A DNA stretch of 64,000 nt from Anisakis pegreffii (GCA_035041965.1 JAPYMA010001806.1:62001-126000), one strand, 5' to 3'; shown: positions 12,967 through 25,692, counted from the first letter of the stretch. Notes: generated by a model from the letters alone, not told the origin. A program made the numbers and translations.

Positions 12967-13475
12967 TTATTCGAACACGTAGCGATTGGTTTCTCGATCA
13001 CTCGGGCGATTGGCAAGAAATTCATCGTTGTTACGATTATTTAGTGGACTGGTATTCGTCTATGTTTATTGTCAGTTATGCAAAGTATTTGTGCCAACAG
13101 GCATTCCCTATTGCTTGGCTATGGAACGTTTAGCATGCCTTGCACTATGGATTTCATCGATTACATTTATTATAATCGTTGTTAACTGCTGATTTTGAAT
13201 GATAATTGACTTGCTGCTGTTGCCGATTATTTCGAATGATTACTCTGAGTGATCATTGGACGCATTTTCGATCCATCAATTGGTGGAGTGTATTTTCAGG
13301 CTCGTTTTGAATCTCACTCCCCGGAAATCATTTGGCAATTCGCGTGAGTAGCCCAACACCTTTGTGCTCACCAAATCAATAATCAAGGTTAGAACTTGAT
13401 CAAGACGGATGATTCTTTACTTTAACATCATTAGCTGCGCGTAAACAAGGATGTCAATAAAGAAAAGATGTGATA
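12967..13475 (+). repeat. Right arm of the long inverted duplication
   Basis: Matches the reverse complement of 12405-12926. The frame corresponding to GDWQKVGRCC reads GDWQEIHRCYDYL here and then meets a stop, so this copy is broken. Many differences from the left arm are CG in the left and CA or TG here, the mark of C-to-T change at CpG. Ends are approximate. Confidence 0.7.
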
Positions 13476-15794
13476 AAGGCTGTCCTATGTATAGACAGAC
13501 AAAGTAACGTGATCGCTATTGATGATTTCATGAGATAATTTTTCTCAAATCTAAAATCTACTTTCAAAGTGGAATTAGTAATGGAATTTTCAGCATCTGT
13601 CTGCCTGGTAGAATGGACGATCGAAACTGAATGAACAATTCGTTTCTTAATCGGAGCATGATAGGTATTTCAAGTCAACTATGCGAAATCGCTGGGACTA
13701 GGAATGGGGAGTTCCATAGACCATTGGAATCAAATCAATCAATCAATCAGATTATACCAATCAAAACAGAGACGGCGACTTTGATCGACGAAAAAAGATA
13801 AACGATGATAAGGAGCAGCAGCAATATGCTTCACAGATAGTTTTTATATCGTATTAAGCAATATGCTTAAAGATTGAGCAAAAATTCGATAAGTGAAAGG
13901 ATACAATCGAGTATAAGCATACTAGGCATCATGATGAACACAAGAAATGCTGATCGTAAGCGGAAAGAGCAGAAATTTATGCGAATCGGGAAGAGCATAG
14001 CGTAGGCGGAATAATTTTGCAATCTGATATGCGCAAAAAAGTACATCGGAGCACAATGAGAGAAATTGATTACATCACAATTTTCGTGCTATTTACTTGC
14101 AGTTGTTCATGTATAAGAAATGAATCACTTAAAACAGGTTCAGTGGAAGTGAACACGGTTCATTACGAAAACGGAATGGAGAGGTTTAGAGGAATTCCGG
14201 CGTTGAATTTCGATTTTGTATAAGGAAGCAAGTGACCACTAGACCAGGAGCAGCCGGCATTGTTGGATTGTAATTGAGATTCTAATGAACGGTATTCGTT
14301 GGTCCAATGCTTGAAGTTCACTTTATTAGAGCTCCACCAATGCTTTGCCTAGATGAAGACAAACTTTGCCTAAGGAAAGTTTGAATGAAACTTTAAAATC
14401 ATAGGATTGAGATAAAATAGAGATAAAGTGCGGTTTGAAACCTAAGAAAAGCAAGCTTTTGAATTTTGGTGAAATCTACAGCATTGCATGATTGCTGTTA
14501 TGTTGGATAAAAAATGCAAAAATTTATGATGACGGTACATATGAGAAAGGCACATGACGAATGTCATATGATGGAGAGATAACATATGTGATGCAAAGAC
14601 ATGACATTTTGCAGAAAAAACCTTCTTACATTGGTTATCATTGTTCATTCCCGATCCAAAGATATTTATGCAGCATTCATGACGATTAGCATTCATGTGA
14701 GAAAATTTGGGAGGAATTTTCGATGCAATGAGGTGGTGAAAAGAAAGTATAAGTGAATTATACTTTAGTGAATCGAAATCATAATAAAATGAAAGCAAAA
14801 TGCACTCGGAAAAAGTTTTCGGATGTCATTTTCAAAACAACGTGTTGAGTGAAACTAATGACTGCATATGCATGAGAATTTTTAGGTGAATTGTCGATCC
14901 AATAGTGGTACGAGCAGTTAATTCGATTGATGTAAATAAAAATCACAAAAATGTTGAGTTGTATTCGATTTGATTTGAATTGCTAAGATTATCGCCTTAA
15001 ATATTTGTCTTGCGGTTGGTTATTTGCGAAACTCCCATCAAAACGTTGTTCAATTTCTTTAACTAACACTCGATTAAGTGCACTACAAAAAATAGTTTTC
15101 AACTAGATAATCATTCCGAAACGTCATTTGCAATCGCTCAATTGCCACGATCGATAACGCATCAATGTTTAATTGCGATGATAATCCACAGTGATTCAAC
15201 ATAAAATCAACAACTATTTGTGATTCGATTGAAAAATTGGGCGTTTGAAAAGGAGCATAATGAGAAGTGACTTTTAATTGTTTATCGATGATTCAGCAAA
15301 TCCGAATGAATGAATCATTATTTGTTATCGTCGATGGTACCACGAAAACAATGACGTTTCGAACGAATTCATTTCCGATTCATAACATTTATTAGCGCCC
15401 AGAGGAATTTTTTTTGCGCAATTGAATTGGATTCAGTGAGATGCTGCTGTAATTTTACGAGCATTCTTGTTATTGCTGCAATTTCTATCTCTCACATTTT
15501 TCATATTTTTATTGTGCATTTTGCATCGCTGCATGCAACGAAACAATGTGTGTAATGGATTAAAAATGCGAATATTTGGGAGAATCGGAAATGAATCAAA
15601 TACCAATTCACATAGGAATTTTGCTGAAATTGCTATTTTCATTGCCTACAAGTTTTATTGGAATTTCAAATGGAACCTAGCGCTAAATTTGTTCGATTCC
15701 TGGAAAAAATCTTCAATGATTCTGTCAGCTTCAATTGAATGATTCACTGAATATTTAGTTGGATCAGCACTTTTTACACCTTATTCCCATTCAA
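13476..15794. other. Intergenic, no supported gene
   Basis: Contains a short (CAAT)n run near 13733-13750 and scattered short open frames. The frame at 14062-14223 has a hydrophobic start and a phrase like the start of carboxylesterases, but it ends after 54 codons. I do not call it. Confidence 0.4.
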
Positions 15795-15890
15795 TTACGA
15801 TAGATGAATGATCTCGAAGAATTCAAAACTCACATTTTCAGGAAAATGCACGTTCTGGCTGTCAACAACAGTATTCTCTAAAAAACTTAC

Positions 15891-16045
15891 CTTTAATCCT
15901 ACACTACGTAAAAAATTTATTCCTTCACATAACTCAGAGAATAATTCCGGTTTGTCGACGGTCACAAATAACTGAAACGTAAAGCGTTGACCAACTCGAG
16001 AGATTGAATTACTTTGGCTCCGAAAATACAGTGAAGCCATGACAT
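15891..16045 (-). CDS. Possible short two-exon coding fragment, unrecognised
   Basis: Weak candidate. An ATG at 16043-16045 opens 11 codons ending in GT at 16012. After a 41-base interval, a GTTTCAG acceptor leads into 27 codons (LFVTVDKPELFSELCEGINF...) ending at a GTAAGT donor (15891). Phases agree. The 41-base intron is much shorter than any other intron in the window, and I found neither a continuation exon nor a known family. It could be chance. Confidence 0.18.
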
Positions 16046-17166
16046 TTTAACTTCAGTTTGATGGCCGAATCGAAGTCAAACAGAACAGCTTAGAAGAACA
16101 TGAGGCGAAATTTCCGAGTTTCTTTCCAAGTGTCAACGTTCAGCGCATGAACTAGGGAAAGTTGATGATGGCATGGAACAGCTTTATCAATGGGTAATGA
16201 AATGAACGAACTTTAACAAGTTTGATTCAGCACTCAATTGCACTAGAGCTTCGATGCAGTATGGCTATATCTCGAAATCAAAAAGAAACGAAAGAAGAGA
16301 ACTGGCTTAAAAGTTTGGAAGGTAATCAATCTATGCATCGAACGGGAACAAAAACAACTTAATTGCAACAACAATTTCTTTCACTATCCACTTACAATCC
16401 AATATGAATTCGCATCAAAACAACTGTTTCGAATGAATTACGTTGGCATGCGATCCCAATAAATCTTCTGTCGTTCCTCATAGTAATGATGATAATTCGC
16501 TGAATGTTTACTGTGCATATCTGATCATTGAGTTGGAGAATTGCTTTGGTTTATGTTAATAACGGAAAATCTAGTGTGAACAATCATTGAATTTCTCGCG
16601 GTCAGGAATAGTTCGTGATTTTTTCATTCCATTTACTGCCTTTTGAGATTCGATGATGAAGTAATCTTGTTTGGTTCACAAAATGAAAAAAAAAGGAAAA
16701 GCATATCGGACAGTTTCTTTTTTGAGATGTCAAATAAATGTTCGCAGATTCAATTGATTGCACACATCGGAGGCTTGCATTTTTTTGGGTGTATGAATGA
16801 TATATAAGGAATACGTCCCGATTCGATGCAATTCATCATGCAGAACGAATCAAAATTTTTAGGTTGGTTCGAAAAATAGAAAATTTTCATGACAGATTTG
16901 GAAACCATTCGATGAACGCCATCAATTCACGCTTTCATGAATATGATAGTGCCCGTATATCTTTCAAGAATTTCACTTATGGTATGGTCTCATTATGAGA
17001 GATGAATATCAAGAGGATAGATATCGACTCATGTAATGTGTGAACGATGAAGTGATTAGCATGAGCGTGAGCATTTATTAATAACTAATCAACGAAAAAA
17101 AAAACAGCAACGATAAAACAATTTTATGAATGAAAATATCAAAATGATATGAAATCAAACGGAGGA
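16046..17166. other. Intergenic, nothing recognised
   Basis: AT-rich sequence downstream of the MIF-like gene, with poly(A) runs near 16689 and 17096. No exon with supporting splice sites was seen. Confidence 0.4.
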
Positions 17167-17741
17167 TCACTGTTTGGCCAATAAAACTTTCATTGTAGTA
17201 CCAGAACATGAGACATTTTGAGACTCCAAATCCGCGAATTCTATCAGACACTTTTCTGGTTTGATCCCAACTGTTTTCTGCATAAATTCAGCAATTGCGG
17301 ATGCGTACTTCACATTCAATTCATCGCTAAACGCACCAATCGCTCTCATCTATAAAATATCCAACTATAATCATTCAATTTTAAGCATCGATTCAACAGT
17401 GAAAAACTGTATTGTAATCATTAAAGTCATTCATATGACATTTTCTTGATTTGATAAATAACGACTTAATTTTGAACATACGAAACTTTTTGCGAACGTT
17501 TAGTTTGCAATGTTTGATCGTATTATAAAAGTAGAATGAAAAAACCGAAAGAAATTACATTAATGAGGCAAGTGGGTTCATCGCTGCCTCCATGCGTTAA
17601 TCTCGCACCAGGCATAACATGGAGACTTATACGAGCAGCCGGTTTACCGGTCACCTTGGCGAGCACTTCTGTTAGCTGCTGATTGAAATCTGATGGGAAT
17701 TTCTGATCAGGTACATTTGAAGCAAGCGTAACCAGAGGCAT
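17167..17741 (-). CDS. mif-2: MIF-2-like tautomerase (macrophage migration inhibitory factor / D-dopachrome tautomerase family)
   Basis: Two exons, 17559-17741 and 17167-17349 (TGA), joined at phase 0, 121 codons of protein. This is the usual length of one MIF subunit; the family forms trimers. Pro directly after the initiator Met is the catalytic base of the tautomerase, and Lys33 in TGKP fits the active-site lysine. Other family features are HVMPGARLTHGGSDEP in exon 1 and MRAIGAFSDELN and IEFADL in exon 2. It lacks the CxxC motif of vertebrate MIF and looks closer to D-dopachrome tautomerase or nematode MIF-2. No signal peptide, as usual for MIF. An acceptor at 17749-17750, seven bases before ATG, suggests trans-splicing. 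Confidence 0.93.
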
Positions 17742-17748
17742 CCTAAGT

Positions 17749-17750
17749 CT
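17749..17750 (-). promoter_or_regulatory. Predicted trans-splice acceptor of the MIF-like gene
   Basis: GATTATTTTCAG ends here, seven bases before the start codon, with no upstream coding exon. Inference. Confidence 0.5.
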
Positions 17751-17802
17751 GAAAATAATCTCATCATCGTCCGATGAAGCAATTACAAATTACGAGATAA
17801 TC

Positions 17803-20800
17803 GCTTCACTGCATATCTGAACAGGTGCTTATCAGACAAAAAAAAGCTTTGATGAAGACTGAAGACATCTTCTGAAGGTATGAAACATCTGAGGATTAAT
17901 GATCCAGAACTTCTGCATGAACAATATCCATTTTTAATTTCTTGTACTAATTTATCAACACACAGTGTTTTACTAACTACCATAAATATAATTTATGTTA
18001 TTGTTATACCTTGCAAGTAAGGTTACAAAAAATGAGTCGTAAACGAGATGGTGAGATACTTCTAAGATGGCGATTTATGAATGGCGACAGTGAACTCATC
18101 GAAATGCGCTTAGCTTCCCGATGAACTGTTGTTTTTTAAAGTTATATTCGGATAATCTATGATATAATTTGGTTTTGCTATGATCAATATCTACGAAAAA
18201 ATCGAAAGGTTTCGTTTCATTCCGGTGAAGTGAGTCCATTCTGGGATTGGTGGTGATTACTTACGTAGAGAAGGAAATGTTTCGAACGGGTGCAGTAGTG
18301 CGAATGACTGAGGTGCAGCAGCGTAACATGTGTTGTGCAATTGAGGTGGTGCTGTTCATTAAACGGAAACAAGACGGCGACGACATTTGAGCCATGCACG
18401 TCTATCGCAACTACATTAACAACAATCACTGAAATTCATTGTAAACAGCGAGCGATAAATTCTGCAAAATATTCGAAACAAAACATGATTTATGTGTTGT
18501 CGACTGTACGCGACTGAAACCGCAATGAAGAATGAAATTTCGCGAATGTAGAATTGCAATGAATGATGGTGTTTTTCAGAGAAGAACGAACGAACGTTCA
18601 ACATGGCGTGATGAGTAGAAGAAGTTTCGCTTATCTCCTAAACAAACTTCTGCAACGATCAATATTGAGAAAATAACTTCAGTAAAGTTAAGTGATTTAT
18701 TTGAGAATATGAGTGCAATATGATTCAATTGTTCTCGTGTCGACTGCACAGGACGTAAAGCATTTCATTTCAATGGCGATCGATTACTGACTAGCGCTAT
18801 GCTCTTACACTGCACATCGTACGAACGAATCGAAACGCAGTAAACCACGACGAACAATCATTATCTAGTATGCATGACTACGAACATCACCACATCCACC
18901 AATTGCAACGACATCAAACAAACTACTTAGCGTTTAATGAAAGAGGAACGATTGTTTGCATTGATGAGCGGTGCAAAAAATATAATCGGTTTGAAGGACT
19001 CGTATGGTTTGTATCGCTTGAGAGTTACTGGATCATGAAGAACTGCAACTGGTGGGAAGTACTGATTCATTGGAATCAAGTGAATAACGTTTGGAATGTG
19101 TAGCGACTGGCTCGAGTCGTTATTGAATGTGTTTATCCGATTAGTTGGACATTTAAACTTCGATGATCAGACCATTTTTATAAATGATAAAATACAAATC
19201 ACGAGCAGGACTAATCAATACGAGCGGTAATCGATCCACTCACTGATGAATCAATACGAAAATAAACTGGTGGAGGGGGGGGAAGGACCTCAAATACGTC
19301 ATGCGTTCCACTTGTCCACCTTGACCAAAATGAAAATTCAGTAATCAAGAAATCATAGAATTTCCCTCTATACTGATTTGTTCCTAATTGTCACCTGCAT
19401 TGCCCATTAATCATAATTCTTTGAAGCCCGGAATGAAATGACCTGTCAATCACTTCGCTGAAAATGAAAATCTCTAAACTTTTTCCCAATGAACCTCACC
19501 GATGATATTCAATTTATCTAGTGATATAGTTTATTCCAACCGTATTTTATCGCGCGTAATTGGAAAACAGATAGTACACCGTGAAAGGTGGAGCCGAATG
19601 CACGCTTCCCCTCATTTGACTTTGTATTCTCCCTTGACAGGGTATACTGCTCACCGAAACCGATTGTTCGTAATTGTTTAGCTGTTTCCTTGAAAAAAGA
19701 AGACAATGAAGTGTACTTCACAGTCGACAATGAGCATTCTGCAGTGCGTAAGCAAATCTTGTAGATTTTTATTCAAATAATGGGCTCATTTCATCGCCAA
19801 TAACTTCAGCGTTCCCAATTAAATCTATGCTCAACACTTAACACTCTGAATTCGGTGTTTTGATGACTAGTTTTTGATTTAACTTTTGTATAATACTCCA
19901 GTCAAATTTCTTATCGCTGATCAACCAAGTGAACAGCCTAAAAACAATGATATCAGCGATAAAATCATTAACGATAAACTTCTGACTCACCTTAATGGCA
20001 TTTCATCAAACCTTGAAATGTGTGCTCACTCAAAAAATCAAGCAGTGTTAATTCATTCATTATTTGAATTAATCATCAAATGTCACATCAAGCATCTATA
20101 ATGCAAAATGAAACGCTTTTACGAGGAAGATGCCAGAAATCTAAAACACAACTGAATATATCTTATCTGCGCAATATAATCGGCTAATCGACTGTTTTTG
20201 ATCACTTCAGCTAGTTATGGAGACAATAGTTAAGTCTAATGCATCATGCTCTGGAGTAATATTGAATTGGTAGTCCGCGAGTTGCGGTCTGTGGCCACAG
20301 ACTGATTTTCGAGGTCTACCGACCAATGAGCAGAAGATCTTGTTCGGTGATCATCGAAACAACCCGATAGTGACCCATCGATCGGTACCACCGACCAGCA
20401 AGCATCGTTTGCCACTGCTTCAGCAGCCACCTGAGTCCGAATTTTTGTGGTCACTGACGCAAACCGGCCAATGCTGAACCCTTACTTTGATGGTGGTCGA
20501 CGGTACTTTGTACCTTCGGCGACAACTTTAAAAATCCTCCGGGTCCCAACCGTATATATGTATCATGCTTTCAAATTGTTGCAGATGGTTTGGGTGATTT
20601 CTTCAAACATTCCGGCGTTTTTTAAATACTAAATTATCAATTCCAGCTAGAGCTTTGATTGTTAACATTGCTGAACGAGCGACTCGAATGCTCAAAAATT
20701 GAATGTGTTGAACGTCTCAATTGTATTAATCATCCATTCACATGCATTTCTTCTTGATTTATGCTGATGATGATACCAATGAATAGTATCTTGCAAAAAC

Positions 20801-23230
20801 AATCAGATAACATTACACAGAACTCATGCTCTAGTCAGTCTCCAGCGATTGTAAAACTTCCAAATTCAGGCCTCCTTTTAATGATACAATTTCAAATATA
20901 TGATCACAGATCAGAACATTTTGCACCAATGTGTTCTGAATTCAACGAGATTTCGCAATATGTCTCTGAATGCACTGTGTCAAAAAACGTCAAACGATGT
21001 TCCATGCTTGCAATGCTTTAAATACGCACGTGTACACCCACACACGCTCGCATCTGATGCATGACACACGAGAATCATGAAAACTTTGCATCTCTACTCT
21101 CCCGTTCACTTCCATGCTCTTTTCCTTCTCACTAGTCATCGCAATGCTATTTCGAGAATTTTCGGCTTGATGACAAAAGCAACCACTCCACCTGTCCATC
21201 GATTTTTAGTTCGTCTTACTCCGTCGAAACAGCTTGAATCACTTTCAATTCATTTACAAAGAATCTGTTGCGGTTGTCAAGAAATTTTTATTTGATTTAT
21301 ACTGACAAATTTCAATGCCCTCGGATTTCATCCGGAATGAAGCAGCTTCTAAGATCCTAGAGAATGATCTCGTCGTAATATCGTTCCTTTTTTCCACTGA
21401 CGTTAGAATTCAATCACTAATGGTATGGCATAATAATATGTGCATGTTTGTTGATCACTTCGTTGTGATCATAAATGTGCACTTTGTGAATTTCATCGAT
21501 CTGTTAATGGAACCATACCAATTGATCACTACAGATCATGTCACAATGACTGTCCTAATCATAACATTGAAATATTCATTTTCTTCTGTCGAATATGCTG
21601 TGTGCTGTGGAGTGCTGATACATGTTTTTATGAATTATTCATGATTTTAGTTTTTTCGTGTATTTGCTGGTGAAATTCAGAATTATGCCGTAGATAACTT
21701 GTGTTCAAATAAGCTTCTAATTTTTTATGTTTCTTAGTATCATATCGCTTGTTAGGATGATGCTTACTTGGATTAAGGATATTGTAATAAGGGGACAGCT
21801 ATTTTTAGCAATGATCACCTTAACGTGAATTTTGGATTCAGTTTAGCTACTAAGATGCAAGATTGTTTAATACCGTATTATCAGCGATACTTTATCAATA
21901 TTTTGTTACCATTGGAATTCACCCGCTACATTTGGTATGGAATATTGCTGCCTATGAGGCTAACTTATCAATGATAATCGTATCGAATCGCTCGGATTGT
22001 ACTGAAATCAACTTGAGGAAAACTACAAATTAATCATTTAATACTGTTCCAGACCGAAGGTGATCGAGCGAATAAAGCGTGACAGTTGGAATGATACTGT
22101 CACTGGTCATCACCAGCAACCAAAGGTGAGGAATTGAATCATTTCTCTGGTGGTGTAATTTGTTTGTTGGTGATATGAAATGACTTCATTGTCAATCAAT
22201 CTTGTTAATTTCTCCTGATCTGGCAGGAATCAACAATATATTCAGTAAGTGTAGGTATTACGGGAATATCCTCTGTTGAATGTGTTGATGTATAAAACAG
22301 TCGTGTGATAACAGACATAATATTCAGCATTAAACCGCAATCCAATTCTAGGCAGAGTCGTGTACTGATGGTTCCAACTGGACGACGAGAGATGGCAGCC
22401 GATGGTGATGAGTGGATGGCAGTCGGTAGATGTGGCGTTATCAATTCGACTATCAATATCCCGTTGGTAAATCAGTATTCAACAATATCGCCTAGATGTA
22501 TCATATCAAAACAACAACAGTCATGTATTCTACAAATATTCAGTTCAACAAAGTCAGCAATAATATTCAACAATATTCGGCAAATGACACTGTGGCACAA
22601 AGAAACGCCAGGTTAGTAGTTTCACACTTGAACTTAGGGACACAGAATAAAATTCAGTCGTGGTCAGTGACCACTTTTTTTTGCAAACTTCATTCCTTTA
22701 TTCTTTAATTCATCAATGATTATTGTGAACTATGTTTTTACTTGTTGTTAATTACATATATATCATGCTGTATTTGTAATTGACTTATTAAGAATTGATG
22801 ACAATACAGTGGCAGATATTATAGTGCATTGTTCAATGTAATCATTGTCGATCGTAAACTTGTGAAGATGTTTATGATGCCTCGTATGTTTTAAGTGGGG
22901 GGATTTTTTAGTGCTTTTTAATGTAGTTTTTTGCGATATGTTATGATCATTGTTTTGTGTAATTGTTATTATTCTTAATGTCACTGCATTGTCAAATGTT
23001 GAGAAGTTTAGCTTATTTGGAACAATTTGATATCAACAGAAAAATGTTATAAATTCAGATTCAGATTATTACCTATTGGATTTTGTTTTCTATCCATTCT
23101 TTAATGTTGTGAATTAATTGATTTGTACATAATGCATATACTCATGTGTATTGCCTCAAATTATCATGAATGTTTTCATTATTCATGTATTTATTTATTT
23201 ATTTAATCATTTTGAACACTCATCGTTGTT
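17803..23230. other. Long region without a supported gene
   Basis: I scanned both strands and found only short open frames without splice-supported neighbours or recognisable motifs. A more GC-rich patch at about 20265-20530 contains a perfect 16-base palindrome (20287-20302). A G-run lies at 19264-19283. It may hold promoter or transposon remnants. Confidence 0.4.
20287..20302. repeat. Perfect 16-base palindrome
   Basis: GTCTGTGGCCACAGAC is its own reverse complement. It lies in a patch richer in G+C than the surrounding sequence. Function unknown. Confidence 0.6.
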
Positions 23231-23239
23231 GTCAATATT

Positions 23240-23420
23240 GTAAACCTTTTTATAAGGGATGTGGGTAGGGCGAAGGAGGGATGCGGCACGTAATGACCCG
23301 CTTAACTCCGGAGCCAGAGGTAGGGACTTGGACTGGCTACAGATATGGCCCATCCCACCTATTGAACTTTTTTTTTCCAGTTTGTGCACCTTATCATTCC
23401 CCCCTCCCCCTCCCATTGTG
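23240..23420. other. GC-rich island in AT-rich surroundings
   Basis: Purine-rich GGGATGTGGGTAGGGCG at the left, a GC-rich middle, then a C-rich tract CCCCCCTCCCCCTCCC near 23398-23414. Composition differs sharply from the flanks, suggesting inserted or foreign sequence. No open frame of known type. Confidence 0.4.
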
Positions 23421-23849
23421 GACTCTATTACGTGAATGCGTGTTGGACTCTAACATAGATACGAGACTAGAACGTTTGTTGATATGAACTGAGGTAGCTG
23501 TCGCAGCTTTCGCTTAATTTGATTTAACTTAGTCATAACTTTGACATGACTTTGCTTGACTGTGACTATATCATAAGTTCACTGAGTCAAAACTCTGAAA
23601 CGACTTAACTGAAAATTTATCACATATTGACTTGAGCTGGTGTAGCGATTAGCGAGCTTTGACTTTGCTTGATCAAACGTTAGTTCAACGTTACTATGAG
23701 CCATATTAGCATGCGATTTAGAGGAATGCTTACAATTAGCTATCTATGGACAATCTGACCCAGTATCCTAGTCATGTCTTGGCAGAGAAAAAAGCTCTCG
23801 GAATTGATCACTTCTTACGATTAAAAGCATCACATCGGAGAATGTATAG

Positions 23850-25192
23850 TTTGTTGCGGGAGGAGCTGTGACTGGTGTTGATAGTAGCTGCACTGGCATA
23901 TGAAGAAAGAAAACTATCCCTGTAAAAATGAGTTTCACTAATGTAGGGTATGAATCGCCTTATGAAGTTAGCGGTAGGTCTGGAAAGTTCGCCTGGACCA
24001 CTCATCATGTAGAGTCGAGTCGCTGACTGGTGACTCGACTCTCAGGTGTTTGTGGTTACTCGCCGAAGCTTATCTATTAGCTAGTGTCATGATGGCATTC
24101 GTACACATCTATGATGACATCCTTATTTCCCTTGCCAGTGCAGTTATTGTCGTCATAAGTGCTTATGAGGTACTAGATAACTTTAGAAAATCCATTCGAA
24201 TGAGATGAGAAGCATAATGAGTTCCCCAGTTTGTTGATGAGTAATTATTCAATCAGCATGTTTCCAATAGCTATACTGGCATATGAAAACAAGAAATATA
24301 TCCCTATAAAAATGAGCTTAACAAACGTAGGGTATGAATCGCCTCATGAAGTTAGCGGTAGGTCTGGAAAGTTCGCCTGGACCACTCATCATGTAGAGTC
24401 GAGTCGCTGACTGGTGACTCGACCCTCAGGTGTTTGTGGTTACTCGCCGAAGCTTATCTATTAGCTAGTGTCATGACGGCATTCATACACATCTCTGATG
24501 CTGTCCTTATTTCCCTTGCCAGTGCAGTTATTGTCGTCATAAGTGCTTATGAGGTACTAGATAACTTTAGAAAATCCATTCGAATGAGATGAGAAGCATA
24601 ATGAGTTCCCCAGTTTGTTGATGAGTAATTATTCAATCAGCATGTTTCCAATAGCTATACTGGCATATGAAAACAAGAAATATATCCCTATAAAAATGAG
24701 CTTAACAAACGTAGGGTATGAATCGCCTCATGAAGTTAGCGGTAGGTCTGGAAAGTTCGCCTGGACCACTCATCATGTAGAGTCGAGTCGCTGACTGGTG
24801 ACTCGACCCTCAGGTGTTTGTGGTTACTCGCCGAAGCTTATCTATTAGCTAGTGTCATGACGGCATTCATACACATCTCTGATGACTGTCCTTATTTCCC
24901 TTGCCAGTGCAGTTATTGTCGTCATAAGTGCTTATGAGGTACTAGATAACTTTAGAAAATCCATTCGAATGAGATGAGAAGCATAATGAGTTCCCCAGTT
25001 TGTTGATGAGTAATTATTCAATCAGCATGTTTCCAATAGCTATACTGGCATATGAAAACAAGAAATATATCCCTATAAAAATGAGCTTAACAAACGTAGG
25101 GTATGAATCGCCTCATGAAGTTAGCGGTAGGTCTGGAAAGTTCGCCTGGACCACTCATCCTGCAGAGTCGAGTTGCTATATGAGTAACTCGA
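23850..25192 (+). repeat. Tandem repeat, 384-385 bp period, about 3.5 copies
   Basis: The anchor TGAATCGCCT recurs at 23951, 24335, 24719 and 25104, spacing 384, 384 and 385. Copies two and three are nearly identical; copy one is more diverged, especially at its 5' end. Each unit carries a hairpin (in copy one, stems 24011-24021 and 24032-24042). Open frames across the units are short and I think it is non-coding. A further fragment of the same unit resumes at 25693. Confidence 0.93.
24011..24042 (+). repeat. Hairpin within the 384-bp repeat unit
   Basis: AGAGTCGAGTC pairs perfectly with GACTCGACTCT around a 10-base loop in copy one. Copies two and three have one change near the stem base. 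Copy four has a related 9-bp hairpin at 25169-25191 with paired changes. Confidence 0.75.
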
Positions 25193-25194
25193 AG

Positions 25195-25692
25195 ACCCTG
25201 TCCCTCGTAGTGTTATTTAGTAACAGTTAGACTGATGTTGCAATGACAGATTGCATGTAGCCAATGGTCATTCTTAAAAAGCATATTTTAATTGCGCGGG
25301 TGATCCCAACCCGTCGAGCTGCCAACAAGAGGGGCTAGGTTTAGGTAAATGCGAGAGGCGTTCCCCGCCTACCGGCAGTCTCGGCGAATCGGGGAGAAAC
25401 ACCTTAAAATATGCTAGCGATATTTACCCGAGTATCGCTAGCATCCATTCTTCGGAACATATTACGGGCGTTCCCGGCCCGGGAAAGGCGCCGATTTGAC
25501 CGGGGATAGGGCTTGCGCGTAAGTTGGCCTGAGTAGTGTCTTCGGGCATTTGCTCAGGTAACGGGGGTTCCCGGACCCACTGTGCGCACTTTCCCTTAAC
25601 AGGGGGGAATTTCATCGGGTTGATCATTGGCTACATACATGAAATCATTTCACTTAGTTTGAATGTTATTGAATACATTATAAGGGGAAATC
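25195..25692. mobile_element. GC-rich fold-back-like insertion in the tandem repeat
   Basis: The repeat unit is interrupted here and resumes at 25693 with CTCAGGTGTTTGTGG. Near each end is an inverted motif: ATGTAGCCAATGGTCA at about 25255 and TGATCATTGGCTACAT at about 25621. In the middle is a perfect 12-base stem (25411-25422 with 25433-25444). G+C is far above that of the flanks and several other short hairpins occur. There is no transposase frame, so it would be a non-autonomous element. Exact ends and target duplication could not be fixed. Confidence 0.55.
25411..25444. repeat. Perfect 12-bp stem-loop at the centre of the insertion
   Basis: ATGCTAGCGATA pairs with TATCGCTAGCAT around the 10-base loop TTTACCCGAG. 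It lies close to the midpoint between the outer inverted motifs, as expected of a fold-back element. Confidence 0.8.

Noticed and set aside
14062..14223. Short open frame with a hydrophobic start and an ERFRGIP phrase like carboxylesterases
   Set aside because: It ends after 54 codons, has no donor or partner exon, and the match is only a few residues.
14222..14265. Possible tRNA on the minus strand, from a TGGTCTAGTGG A-box-like phrase
   Set aside because: No B box (GGTTCGANNCC) at the right distance and no cloverleaf could be folded.
23850..25230. Reading the 384-bp repeats as a protein-coding array
   Set aside because: The longest frame covers only one unit end and stops within each unit; differences between copies do not favour third positions.
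25261..25410. Spliced-leader RNA or 5S rRNA gene in the GC-rich insertion
   Set aside because: Neither the spliced-leader sequence nor 5S internal promoter boxes are present.
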